From NCBI GenBank assembly GCA_916048095.2, contig OU696570.1, positions 9,601,816 through 9,665,815 on the forward strand: a stretch of DNA of 64,000 bases, read 5' to 3'. Shown piece after piece: positions 54,755 through 64,000 of the stretch (positions are counted from its first letter, which is position 1; every line of letters begins with the position of its first letter). The translations under genes were made by a program, and so were the position numbers. The notes below the pieces were generated by a model. That model was given only the letters and a program-made list of their open reading frames with translations, was not told the origin of the DNA and searched no databases. Source of the DNA: Sacculina carcini (lineage: Eukaryota > Arthropoda > Thecostraca > Sacculinidae).

Positions 54755-55191
54755 TGTGGTTGTCGGACACACTCCCGGCGCGCTCCGACAACGGCATGAA
54801 TCATCGGGCTATATAAGGGGGCGCAGAAAGCTGAGTGAACTCACTGTTCCTGCGCGCTCGCTACTCTCTCCAGCAACACTGCAAGCACATCTCCAGCTGC
54901 TACTCTGTAATATTAGTCGTGTGTATCGTGATATCCTTGTGCGCCGTGCTGTTTGAAACTTGACGTGGAGCTTGCAAATACATTGGAAACACCGCCGCGT
55001 TTTCTGAGTTGAGCTTTCTAAAGCGTGTTCCCTCAGTGTATTCACCACAATTTCGCCTTTCTAAAGGCGAAACCGTTAGCGAATTCAGCAACTACCACGC
55101 CTTTCTAAAGGCGACTAATTAGCGAAGTACATCGCAATAGTGTAGGTCCGCGTACAACCGTTGACACAGCAGTTGATTCGCGTCGTTGGAA
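54755..55191 (+). promoter_or_regulatory. Promoter- or LTR-like unit with TATA box and palindromes
   Basis: GTTGTCGGA (54759-54767) and TCCGACAAC (54784-54792) are inverted arms. CTATATAAGG lies at 54809-54818, and ACTCACTGTTCC 30 bases on resembles an initiator. Downstream, CGCCTTTCTAAAGGCG occurs twice (55050-55065, 55100-55115) and a shorter GCTTTCTAAAGC once (near 55012), in units of about 45 bp. The start TGTGGTTGTCGG would suit an LTR, but no second LTR is seen. Confidence 0.5.
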
Positions 55192-55389
55192 ATGGCTACC
55201 AACAAAGCCACATATATTCAGCTTGAATATAAATTGAAAGTGGAAGAATCAATTGCCAGGTGTTATTCAAGTTGGTTTATTTCAGTTGTCAGTGTCAAGT
55301 ATTTGGGTATCAGTGGAGGCAGGGATAATTTTGGCGTTGATGGTGAAGAAATACGAAAAATCTTGAGAGAGAAAAGTATAGTGCGTTGA
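55192..55389 (+). CDS. Short frame downstream of the TATA unit, product unknown
   Basis: The ATG at 55192 (MATNKATYIQLEYKLKVEES) opens 66 codons. The first 30 residues look coding and charged. The rest (GGRDNFGVDGEEIRKILREK) has no recognised match. If the upstream unit is an LTR or 5' UTR this could be a truncated gag. The position 350 bp after the initiator supports a transcript. No stop or splice logic was found beyond TGA at 55387-55389. Confidence 0.3.
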   Translation: MATNKATYIQLEYKLKVEESIARCYSSWFISVVSVKYLGISGGRDNFGVDGEEIRKILREKSIVR

Positions 55390-55915
55390 GAAATTCCATT
55401 GAGATTTATTTGAATAAACACGGAGGAAAACTACCCTATTTATTCTATAGTATGTGTTTCATAGTATTTATTCTATCAATTATATCACGGCAATCAACTT
55501 GCTCCATTTCAATTTCTCAACACACCCTTGAATTTCTCAACTACCCCTGAATACACAACACTCAATACACTGAATCAGCACTGAAGGCGTCCTAGATCAT
55601 ATTGCACGCGCTGAATGCACGCTGAATCATACTGAGTGGCGCCACTCAGTGTCCTCGTGTGAAAGCTCCCATTGGAAACAATGTTAACCAAGCAGTGGCG
55701 GCAACTTCGGTGTATGCCACTAGTTGCCCGAGCGAGCAGCCGACAAGATCGCTTGCCGCCACCGACAACCGCAGTTGCCTCGTGTGAAAGGGCCCTTACT
55801 ATGAATGAGGCTGTGGCCTTCTCGGACGACCTTGGCCTCGATGTCGATGAAGTTGAGGCTGACATTCTTCTAAGTTGAGGTTGACATTGAGGTGTTTTCC
55901 ATGATTTTCAATCGA
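55390..55915. other. Unassigned stretch with CTCGTGTGAAAG repeats
   Basis: CTCGTGTGAAAG occurs at 55652 and 55779 and GAGTGGCGCCACTC at 55634, which suggests MITE remains. A short frame MNEAVAFSDDLGLDVDEVEA (55801) is acidic. No family was recognised. Confidence 0.35.
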
Positions 55916-57096
55916 TGAGATGATCATAAAGTATAGCGCCCATCACGACCTGAAACAGTTCATTCGAGGTAAACCCATTCGATTCGGATACAAGTTATAG
56001 TCCTTGTGCGCCTCCGACGGAAACATCTTCGCTTGATCTTTGTATCAGGACAAGGAGCAGGGTCACTCAGCAGAGATCCCGATGGGTTATCGAGTAGTAC
56101 TCAGCCCTATCTCCAAGGTTGACATCGCTAACGGGAAAGAGCTCTACGTCGACAAATTGCTCACCTCTCCATCACTTCTCGTCTCGTTGACCAAACTGGA
56201 ATTCAGTGCGTTAGGAAGCATCCTCGCCAATTGAGCCCAGAAAGTCCCGTTCAAGTCGGACAAGGAGATGAAGGCTTGGGACTCTATGGAGCAGAAATTC
56301 AACCAAAAGAACCAGATTATTTTTGTTAATGGAACAACAGCAGCTGTGTTCACATGGAGATGAACTACTCCAGAGTACACCCTACAGTGGAGGCGCTGCG
56401 GTACAGCCGCGCAGAGAAGGTGAAGGTACTCAAATATGCTGTTATGTCCCAGGTACGTTTGGTCCCGCTTCAGTCCCGGGCCTCTTTTTTATGTTAGGTT
56501 ATTTAAGAGCAGGTTAGTTAAGCTAGGTTAGTTGGGTAACAGGAAGAGAGCGTGACTGAAGCAGGATCAAATATACCTGGGGTGCATATATCCTTATACA
56601 AGCGTCCTTAGCTCCGTGGAGATTGACATACTCCGCGTCACCTCCAAGTAAACCAGTAATATGGGGTCGTGGACCACCATGATTGGATGGTGGCGCACTT
56701 TGTGATTGGGATCGGAGAGAAAAAAATGCTGCTTCTCTCTTCTAATGGCGCGACCCAGATGAGCTTGGTGAACGCCTGGTTCCTCCACAAGAATATTGGT
56801 TAAGAAGCCGGAAGAGCTCTCGGTCCTCGACCTCATGCGCGAGGTGGCGGTCTCGTATATGAAGATCAACAATGGCAAGGACTCAATCATCTCAAGAGCC
56901 CAGATCGCTTCTCGCGTTGGATTGGCAACGCATCCTCCGCTGAACTTCCGCTTCGACGGTGTCGGCCATATTCGCCTCGTGAGTGAACAGCAACGGCGAT
57001 GTCAGAGACCCCGTTGCAAGTCGAGCCCCCTGTCCTAATACGGAAAGTTTACAGACACTACGCTGTGCAGGCAGTGCTTGAATCCCTATCATAGGA
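55916..57096 (+). pseudogene. piggyBac-like transposase relic with C-terminal Cys-rich domain
   Basis: In several frames, in order: DLKQFIRGKPIRFGYKL (piggyBac 'l.qyir.KPirfGfK', near 55945), RVVLSPISKVDIANGKE, ELYVDKLLTSPSLLVSL (the 'yfDN.ftS' site with Asp kept), SDKEMKAWDS, and near 56650-56700 a frame with VDHHDWMVAHFVIGI ('GGVD..D', third Asp region). The C-terminus has RRCQRPRC, then LCRQCLNPYH, a Cys-rich domain in which the last motif matches 'lC..Cf..yH'. At least three stops and several frameshifts. No TTAA-flanked terminal repeats were identified. Confidence 0.75.
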
Positions 57097-57174
57097 CATA
57101 ATTATCGGCAGACAGCTCGAAAAAGTCCATTTCGTGTCTGATACGGGCCATCTGGACTTGGATTGAAACTATTG

Positions 57175-57317
57175 TAAGGAAAAAGTTGCGGGGGCTTGAG
57201 GAAACATGAAGAACTACTCTCGAAATCTTCATGGTCTGGATTTTCGGTGTGCTCAGGGGGGTTGGCATATTTTGAGGAATTTGAGCCCCTCCAAGTCCCC
57301 CTGGCACCGCCGCTGCT
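57175..57317 (-). mobile_element. hAT MITE fragment
   Basis: AGGAAAAAGTTG.GGG, CATGAAGA.CTACTCTCGAA, and the GGCATATTTTGAGG to CCTGGCACCGCC part match 57783-58028. The left terminus is missing. Confidence 0.6.
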
Positions 57318-57557
57318 CGAAAGTTTTGGAAAAACCGACAGGAACGCATATTTCCATTATTAGACTAGTTGTTCTTTTTTCTTTTTTTTGTGCGATGAAT
57401 CTATTTCCTCTAAAACATGGAGGTGGTGCCATTATGAGGGAAAACCGGCAGTGGTCTATTTATAGATCACTGCCGTGATCAGATAATATATCGTGATCTA
57501 TAAATAACGATCGTGATCTATAAATAGATCACTGCCACGGCAGTGATCAGTGATTCG

Positions 57558-57600
57558 GTGATCTATAAATATATCACTCAGTGATATATTTATAGATCAC
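57558..57600. repeat. Perfect 21-bp palindrome arms with one-base centre
   Basis: GTGATCTATAAATATATCAC and its reverse complement (plus one more base pair) face each other around a single C. Related arms lie at 57447-57474 and 57513-57532. Confidence 0.9.
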
Positions 57601-57734
57601 TGAATATAAATCGCTCCTATACAGAAGTTAGAATTATTAGGGCATTAAAAATTTGTTGTAAAGCAGTATGAGGCAATACATAAATTAGAAACCCCATATA
57701 TTTTCTACTACAAGTCGTGTGTCTATCCTGTGGG

Positions 57735-58028
57735 CAGTGGCGGTGCCAGGATTTTTCCAATGTGGGGGCTGAGGGGAGGCTAAGGAAAAAGTTGAGGGAG
57801 CTTGGCGAAGCATGAAGAGCTACACTCGAAGGCTGACTACATAATATTATAATAAGGGACTGGGGCACATTGATTCAGTCCTCGAACATGAACCATAATT
57901 ACATGACTTCATTTACAGTGGTAAGAAATTGTAATGTCCATGATTATGATTTTTTGGGGGACTTAGGGGGGGCTTGGCATATTTCGGGGGGCTCCAGCCC
58001 CCCAAGCCTTCCCTTGGCGCCGCCACTG
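57735..58028. mobile_element. hAT MITE, 294 bp, duplication CCTGTGGG
   Basis: It starts CAGTGGCGGTGCCAGG and ends TTGGCGCCGCCACTG. CCTGTGGG is present at 57727-57734 and 58029-58036, a perfect 8-bp hAT-type duplication. A GGGGGGCTCCAGCCCCCC palindrome lies near the right end. No frame. Confidence 0.9.
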
Positions 58029-58249
58029 CCTGTGGGTCAACAGAAAGAGCCACCGAAAAAAGGGTAAAAATGGTCTACTTCAATGCTATAATAGGACAAG
58101 TTAAAAACGCTAAAGTAATTATTACAAATAAAATACCATAAGTACAAGGTCAAAATATTATAACAAATGAATTATATTCATTATATCAAAAAACAAATCT
58201 GAGAAAAAAGTAGTTGAAATTGGTGATCTATTCTTAGATCACTGCCGGC

Positions 58250-59025
58250 TAATAGGTTAAGGTATTCAGGCAGAAGAGCATGGGGAAAGAGAAAGAGACT
58301 GAACAGGAGGAGCCACAATGAAACGATGTCGGATCGAATTTTCGCCGGTCATGAAAGAAGGACACTGGGGCGAAAAAGATGGGTGATTTGTCTAGCGATC
58401 GTGCCTTACACAATTGGCGCAACATTTTTTTACCTTGCCCGGACATTGCGAAGAATGGTGTGAGGCCAGTGGCCTCATGTGAGGGCATTGGAGGGGGCAC
58501 AACCGTTTTTCCTGTGGCCGAGACCATAACAGTGGGAGCAACCCGCTATCCAGAAACTTGTTTTTAATTTTCTCAAAATGTTGTTCAATCATTTACTAGT
58601 TTGAATCCTTATCGAATTATTCCACAGGATTTTTCTCAACCCAAAAAAATAGTTCAGCTGCACGGCATTCTCCTCTTGGGCCATGATATTAATGGGCCGC
58701 AGTTTGTATGAGAGACCAGTTTTATCCTTGTTGAGCACTTAATTAGTGCTAGATGCAATAATGTAGGGAAATACCAATGTAATACGAAAATCCTATATTC
58801 CTGTGTGATTCGTGTGCGAGTCCCCCACCAATCTAAAGCTCATGGCGGCCCTTAGTTCGCCTATGCCTAAGACTGGTCCAATGAGTCACTCGTTTATACC
58901 AATCATCCTGCAATAGTCAGCAATTGTTATTCGATAAGCTGGAGCCAATGTATTCCATACATTCTCCATTTAATAGTTATACAGTAACCTCGGTGTCCAC
59001 TCCTTGGAGAGTCGAATGTATATTT
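58250..59025. other. Unassigned stretch
   Basis: No repeat partner in the window and no recognisable frame. A plus frame (58379-58567) and a minus frame (58249-58527) overlap without family motifs. Confidence 0.3.
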
Positions 59026-59220
59026 ACAGACAGGCGCGCAACCAACGAGCGCCTGCCTACTTCCCACCATCACGGATCATCAAACACGAATTCATATATG
59101 TAATTCACGATCACGCAATCACATACGCGAGCATAAAACACATGCCACCCCTCCACTTACACAAAGCAAAATTCAAACCAAGCAATCGAACATTGACCTA
59201 TCACATGCACGCTCTATGCT
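59026..59220 (+). repeat. Hairpin repeat H5, short and diverged
   Basis: TTTACAGACAGGCGCGC and GAGCGCCTGCC (arms AGGCGC/GCGCCT, 59032-59054), then AC-rich sequence. It resembles the H1/H2 head but is weaker. Confidence 0.4.
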
Positions 59221-59288
59221 CAAGGTATTCGTATCGTTGACATAAAAATGTTTCAATTTTGTAATAAATTGCGCGCTGTGTGTTGCAG

Positions 59289-59371
59289 GCAACATGACAA
59301 AGTTCCTGGCTGTACTTGTCTTGTTCTTTACCTTCGCCCTGGCAACCCTTAAGAGCGACAAACGTCTCATG
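59289..59371 (+). CDS. Candidate first coding exon of a secreted peptide gene
   Basis: GCGCTGTGTGTTGCAG is a good acceptor ending at 59288. GCAAC then an ATG at 59294 opens MTKFLAVLVLFFTFALATLK, followed by SDKRLM. The donor is ATG|GTAAAG at 59371/59372, phase 0. A Lys, a 13-residue hydrophobic core and Ala-Thr-Leu form a clear signal peptide. DKR could be a prohormone-type dibasic site. An acceptor TCGCTATTCCAG at about 59511 could start the next exon, but the frame after it (HVNAASSTTM...) is unconvincing. Family unknown: possible secreted peptide, hormone or defence peptide. Confidence 0.5.
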
Positions 59372-59779
59372 GTAAAGTTACATCATTCTCCAGAAATATT
59401 GGTTTTTTTCCAGAGTTTTTTCAAATATGTTTACGTATATTATATAAGAAATATATGCACTTTAAAAAACAATAATGTATTCAACAAACTAGCATACATC
59501 GCTATTCCAGCACGTAAACGCGGCATCATCAACAACGATGTCCATAACCATATTGCCTGATGACATTCCTCTCAAAATCAGTAACCAACTTACCAATATA
59601 CATACACGCACATATACATGCGTTCGTGTGTACAATCAGTACAGCTCACTCAAACTTTCAAACACATAAACACATGCATGCGTATATCCAGAAGCAATCA
59701 AGAAAACACTGAAAATTGATCAAATGGTTCAACAACAGCGACGTTACGTACTAAGTCTCGAAGATCGCAGGTTAATACT

Positions 59780-60660
59780 CACTAGGATATCTGTATGGCA
59801 ATATGAAAACACATAAAGATGGAGACTCATTGAGGCCTATCATATCACAGATTCCCACTTTGATGTATAAACCGGCGAAATATCTTAACGCAATATTGCA
59901 GCCGTATGTGTCGTACAAGCACAACATCAACAGTGCAAGAGTTTCTGAAATTGGTGCGCGCACAAGATATAGCTGACGGTGATATCATTGCATCTTGGAT
60001 GTTAAGAACTTGTTCACCAGCGTACCTGTCGGCAAAACTAAAGATCTTAAAATGGAGCGTGTGTACCGCTGCGAAGACACAACACCTTTGAAAGTGAAAG
60101 ATGTTTTGCGAGCACTGTTGGGTATATGCACGAAAGAGGCCCCTTCACCTGTCCAAACGGGCAATTATACCAACAGATTGACGAAGTGGCCATGTGCACT
60201 CAGCTCGGCGGCATGTTCCCAAGTTGTTCTATGGTGTCCGCTGAGACAAAAGTACACTCGTTGAATAACCTACTGCCGATATATGGACTACATCTTCATT
60301 CGAGTAAAGTCATCTGATGAAATTGACATTATTAAGCGTACCTTCGAAAAAGAGACATTCCACAAATTCACGCACAATAACGCACTCGACGGTCGGCTGA
60401 CATTACTCGATGTAATAGTACAGCTGAATAACGGAGAGCTCAGCACAAACGTGTACACCAAGCCAACGAATCTGGAACTACAATAAGCGCATACATCCGT
60501 CGAGCACTGACACACTGGTCAAGCTGGGCTTCATGCAAAAAGAGCTCGAGTGTGTCACACAGGTGCTGCTCAACAACCGTTATCCGAGCAATCATATTTG
60601 AGACGTAATTGCGGCAGCGCTGAGCAAGCATTTTGAAAACAACGCTTTGAACGACACCCA
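59780..60660 (+). pseudogene. Penelope-like element reverse transcriptase, inactive
   Basis: In mixed frames: LYGNMKTHKDGDSLRPIISQ near 59790 (PLE 'lYGlpKiHK.g.plRPIvS'), YLNAILQPYVSYKHN, LDVKNLFTSVPVGKTKD with the first Asp, FTCPNGQLYQQIDEVAM, then RYMDYIFIRVKSSDE where R-Y-x-D-D is expected. LLDVIVQLNNGELSTNVYTK and PTNLELQ follow. The second catalytic Asp reads Tyr. The VAMGSPLG motif reads VAMCTQLG. A TAA at 60484 ends the last good frame and remnants run to about 60660. The GIY-YIG endonuclease domain is not found. Confidence 0.85.
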
Positions 60661-60879
60661 AGAGTGTATCACTATATACTACAGAAACTTATATACTACA
60701 GAAACGTGTATGTCTACTGCGCATAAAGTGGACGAAGGCGTCATGAAGGAGACCGTCGAGATAAATGCAAGTCCCACTCAATCAGGAAAAAAAGTTTAAT
60801 TGATAATTTATTATCGTTCACAAAACATCGAGTCTTATATTGTGCATAAAGCATGCAATGTCAAGCCAGACAAGCTGCA
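60661..60879. other. Unassigned short stretch after the Penelope-like relic
   Basis: TATACTACAGAAAC occurs twice in close succession (60675, 60692). Nothing else was recognised. Confidence 0.3.
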
Positions 60880-61254
60880 GCGACATCATGTTTTCTTAGT
60901 TTCTTTGTCGTCATCCTCCGCGTTTTTTTCTCGATTACTCCCATTCACTGTATCCTCTTCTGTTCGAAAATTGGGCGTTATTTTTATTCCAACTTGTCTT
61001 TTTCTAATATCTTTATTGCCATTGCTTGTACCTGTCGTTTAATTTACACTGTCTTTATCCTATTCGCTACTGTTTAGACCAGCCTTCTTCCATTAAATTA
61101 ATCCAGTCTCTTGCTTTATATCGTCTTGATTATTAAGGCTCACTCCACCACACTCTAACGATGATATAATTGAAAATCTGTATGTATAAAAACAATTATT
61201 CAAACCTGTCGCTTCGTACCTCATCTTACTCCTTGCCGCCACACCTCTCAATAT
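60880..61254 (+). mobile_element. LINE B copy 12, first part
   Basis: Degraded RT thumb (VSSSVRKLGVIFIPT, family 'lgvIFdp') and then TGTCGCTTCGTACC to CACACCTCTCAATAT, which encodes the 'CRFV...CRHTSQ' segment. The sequence continues exactly at 62763 after an inserted LINE B. Confidence 0.8.
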
Positions 61255-61255
61255 C

Positions 61256-61319
<64 letters not shown>
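61255..61319. repeat. (CAA)n microsatellite tail
   Basis: 65 bp of CAA. This is the tail of LINE B copy 13, greatly expanded compared with other copies. Confidence 0.95.
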
Positions 61320-61370
61320 TGTATTTGATATAGCGCACTTTCGAGGGCAAAGGCGCGACCAGGAGCAGAG

Positions 61371-61490
61371 CGCTTTTTTGGGCGCTTCCGGTACATGGGG
61401 CCACCTTAGGGTGGTAATAGTGCTTGCACTCCTCCCATGCTACTGGATTTGCCTGTAATTAATAATAATAATAATAATAAAGAGTAATAA
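61371..61490 (+). mobile_element. LINE A 3' end fragment
   Basis: CTTTTTTGGGCGCTTCCGGT, CATGGGGCCACCTTAGGGTG, GTAATAGTGCTTGCACTCCT, CCCATGCTACTGG and a (TAA)n tail: only the last 100 bp of LINE A. Confidence 0.85.
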
Positions 61491-61788
61491 AAGTGTAGAC
61501 ACAGAGCGGTATGGGGACAAAAATAAGGATCACAAATCCACAGAAAGTGCATGGGTGCTTGCAAAATTGAGTACATACAGAGACACAAACACATGCACAC
61601 GAACACATACACACGCACATATATACACATACACATGCATACACATATACATATATGAATAATGTAATGTCATAAAGAATATAATGAAAAGAGAGGAAAT
61701 ATATAATGGGAATAGAGAAAACAAAGCAAAGTGAAAATTAAAAAGAGAATAAAAAAGCATAAGATATAAAATAATAAAAATAAATGCT

Positions 61789-61980
61789 AGATGGCCGTTG
61801 GCTAGCGAGTAGCTCTTCCGCCCTTGGACAGGTTATATTTTTAGTCCTGCTGGGTGTCTAGCCACCCTCCTCACTGGTAGGAACCAGTGGGGGAGCCGGT
61901 TTAGTCGCCGACCACTCGACTTTGAGACTGGTTGTACTGGGCTACACAGTACCAGTAGCAGGAATTCTCCTGGCCAGACA
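61789..61980 (+). repeat. Dispersed repeat with CACTGG/CCAGTG hairpin, copy 2
   Basis: Partner of 9244-9437. CACTGGTAGGAACCAGTG forms the hairpin. It lies within the 3' UTR of LINE B copy 13, which shows it moves independently of LINE D. Confidence 0.65.
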
Positions 61981-62039
61981 ATTTATCAGACCGAAGTGAG
62001 TCAACCAGCCAAACACAGTAATTCACAATGAGGAAAAAG

Positions 62040-62704
62040 TTTGAAGATAACGGAAACAGATTACAGGGTAGGTTAGATCAAGCAGATTCAAGTAGGTGTT
62101 TGTGCAAGGTGACAGAGAAAGATTTGATAGACGTTTTTTCAAGGATGTGTGAGGGAAGCGAGTTATATATACGAGGAGCATAAAATGTAAAAGATTTGGA
62201 TGACCAGGGAGATAAATTGATAGCGGGAGGACTGACTAAAGGCTTATGATGGCGACTATCAGAGCGAACGCTGGGTATGAGAAGAGAACGAAGATACAAT
62301 GGTGAAGATGGAGAATGAATCAATTGGAATGTCAAACAGCAAATTTTGAATCGAATCCGTGAAGGAGCAGGAAGCCAGCCAAGCTGCCGGAGGTGGGATG
62401 ATGTAGGAGTTTTAGGAGGAAGTCGCAAAACAAATCGACATGCTAAATTTATCACAGATTGAAGTTGGCGGACAGATTTAAAAGGAAGGTGAAAGAATAG
62501 AGAGTTACATTACTCAATTTTTTAGAAGATGTAAGAATTGACTAATAGGGTGGCAGATGCTTCATCAATGAAAGCACGGATAGGATCAAATTGGCGAATG
62601 ATAAAACGGCAAGAGCGAGTGAGCTGAGAGAAATGACTTGAGGAAGCAAAGTGATGGATCGAATATAACTCCCAAATTGCGAATTTGAGAGGCAAGAGAA
62701 ACAT
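62040..62704 (-). pseudogene. LINE B copy 13 C-terminal coding region
   Basis: 62522-62704 reads FSQLTRSCRFIIRQFDPIRA, and 62078-62455 reads INLACRFVLRLPPKTPTSSH, then PWSSKSFTFYAPRIYNSLPS. Two frames, broken near 62456-62521. It is 5'-truncated at about 62757, so the RT palm is absent. Confidence 0.85.
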
Positions 62705-62762
62705 TAATATTGTCAGATCAGATATATTAATATTGTGAGATCAAATCAGATCAGATAAATAT

Positions 62763-62816
62763 CTGTTCCGATTCCACTGGCCTCCCATCATTCCTATAGT
62801 TCATTTTCATTTGTGT

Positions 62817-62880
<64 letters not shown>

Positions 62881-63290
62881 CTCTTCACAATAGTCCTTCT
62901 CCGTCATATATTGTAGATATTCTGGTTACGTCTGGTGACTTATGTTTCCGTATTTATCGTCCCTTACCCTGTCGTCGCGCTATAAACAAATCTCGGTCCC
63001 CAAAATCCTTCTGTTTCTTTGCGACCCGACTCTACAATGATCTTCCTTCCTCAATCACTTCTGATTCATCATTTAGTATTTTTCTTCCTCACTTCCAAAG
63101 TATCTTCTTGTTATATCTTTCGACCCCATTACTCACTCTTTCACCGTTTGCTTCGTATTTGCGTCCACATAACCATTCATCTTTTAGCTCTTCCTGTCCT
63201 TCTTTCTTGGCTGTAAGAAATCATATCCGGCTAGGCACTATGTCCTCCGGTCCGTCCGTCTCTCTTTCCCCCTCTTCCACCTGACTAGTC
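62763..63290 (+). mobile_element. LINE B copy 12, second part
   Basis: It continues copy 12 with TGTTCCGATTCCACTGGCCT (FRFHWPP) and LCSLIY, then an (AT)n expansion, then SPSPSYIVDILVTSGDL and SRSPKSFCFFATRLYNDLPS. Nothing is lost at the junction with the first part. Confidence 0.8.
62823..62879. repeat. (AT)28 microsatellite inside a LINE B frame
   Basis: 57 bp of AT. It grew at a TATA-containing codon pair in the RT C-terminal region of copy 12. Confidence 0.95.
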
Positions 63291-63332
63291 TCCCAAGCAT
63301 CCTCTCCTAAGCACTCCTCTAATCGCTCTTCC

Positions 63333-64000
63333 TTGTCTAGTTCCTCTCTTTGGTCTGATATCCCTATTGGGTTTGTTAACATTCGTTCCTGTCGCAATAA
63401 AACTACTCATCTCTGCCATATCCTATCCCTCCACTCTCTCGCAATTTTGTGTCTTGTTGAAACCTGCCTCTTTGACTTCGACATTCCTTCTTTCACCTCT
63501 AACATTCCCACAGGTTACTCCTTCCTACACAAATCTAGGTCAAATACCAAGTCTTCCGGTGGTGGAGTGGGCTGCATTTTCTCTAAATCTTTACATGTTT
63601 CAGTCTTATCTTTTCCGTCTCTTTGTTATTTCTCATCCTTTGAAGTCCTTGCTCTACAACTTCCACCGCCTTCTTCTCCGAAGTTCTGTATCACCATTAT
63701 TTATCGCCATATCCTGGCACTTGCTCTTCTTTTTTCACTGAATTTCCTATTCTCCTCGACCGCATCATATCCTCTTTCTCTAGTCGCTTTATTATCATAG
63801 GCGATTTCAGCTTTTAGGTGGATTCGCCTAAATCTAATGCCCTTGCTTCTCAATTTATAATTATCTTAGACTCTCATGGTTTGTTCTCTCCTGTTTCCTC
63901 GCCTACTCATATCTCCGGTCATTCCTTAGATCTTATCCTTTTCCCATCGCCTGTCCTTACTACCGACAATTCTCCCTCCAATGTAACTGTCTTTCCTTCC
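63333..64000 (+). pseudogene. LINE B copy 14, endonuclease, runs off the right edge
   Basis: GFVNIRSCRNKTTHLCHI holds the Asn, LCLVETCLFD the Glu, KSSGGGVGCIFS and ITIIYRHILA follow. A stop and frame change come near 63798, then GDFSF where GDFN is expected, DSPKSNALASQF and HISGHSLDLILFPSP. The S-D-H motif lies beyond or is altered. ORF1 is not seen upstream (copy 12 ends at about 63290), so the copy is 5'-truncated or ORF1 is unrecognisable. Confidence 0.8.

Larger units (their letters stand above)
57445..58249. mobile_element. Palindrome-ended element with nested MITE
   Basis: The left end CCGGCAGTGGTCTATTTATA and the reverse complement of the right end, CCGGCAGTGATCTAAGAATA, match over about 26 bp. 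Behind the left end lie further palindromes (57513-57532, 57558-57600). A hAT MITE is nested at 57735-58028. No flanking duplication was recognised, so the boundary is tentative. Confidence 0.4.
61255..62757 (-). mobile_element. LINE B copy 13, inserted in copy 12 (duplication AATAT)
   Basis: A (CAA)n tail (61255-61319), GATATAGCGCACTTTCGAGG stem-loop, CA-rich 3' UTR, then coding sequence to 62704. AATAT lies at 61250-61254 and 62758-62762. Two later insertions are inside it: a LINE A 3' end (61371-61490) and the dispersed repeat at 61789. Confidence 0.85.

Overview
This is repeat-dense eukaryotic nuclear DNA. I see no operons, no bacterial genes and no CRISPR array. The element mix is typical of an arthropod: an I-type LINE with RNase H, two other LINE families, P/THAP-like, piggyBac-like, hAT-like and Helitron-like DNA transposons, a Penelope-like element, Ty3/gypsy-like LTR elements, long CA/TA/CAA microsatellites and short CCTAA runs. 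The Penelope-like and gypsy-like fragments remind me of crustacean elements, but the species call is a guess. Nearly all long open frames belong to transposable elements, most of them broken. Only three short stretches look like possible host exons: 15596-15821 (-), 59289-59371 (+) and, weakly, 38313-38394 (+).

Layout. 1-1170: a LINE ('LINE C', minus strand) whose ORF2 runs off the left edge, with its ORF1 at 703-1170. 1180-1403: a cluster of CCATCTAT/CTAGGTGG motifs. 1480-10125: a degenerate gypsy-like element, interrupted by a hairpin/CA repeat (2705-3062) and by an almost complete I-type LINE ('LINE D', 4057 to about 9540). 10126-12275: 'LINE A' copy 1. 13203-16860: two 'LINE B' copies flanking a candidate host exon. 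16920-19075: a SINE, a Helitron-like element, a (GT)n tract and another hairpin/CA repeat. 19139-23651: an LTR retrotransposon bounded by a 5-bp duplication. 23799-35149: a stack of at least four related P/THAP-like elements (E1-E4). 35152-39820: Helitron-type 3' ends and MITE fragments. 38755-53275: mostly nested LINE A and LINE B copies, including a 4.9-kb hAT-like composite inside a LINE A 3' end. 54755-55389: a promoter- or LTR-like unit. 55916-57096: a piggyBac-like transposase relic. 57175-58249: hAT MITEs and a cluster of palindromes. 59289-59371: a candidate signal-peptide exon. 59780-60660: a Penelope-like element. 60880-64000: nested LINE B copies.

Several insertions can be dated relative to each other because both halves of the interrupted element and the target duplication are visible. 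E4 lies inside the right inverted repeat of E3 (duplication CCTGTAG). The hAT-like composite lies inside the LINE A 3' end (GTGGTAAT). One LINE B lies inside another (AATAT). A hAT MITE has CCTGTGGG on both sides, and the LTR element has GCCAA. LINE A and LINE B each carry a conserved, structured 3' end that recurs in many truncated copies. These probably are the signals read by their reverse transcriptases.

All calls come from reading the sequence and its conceptual translations. No database search was possible, and family names rest on recognised motifs.
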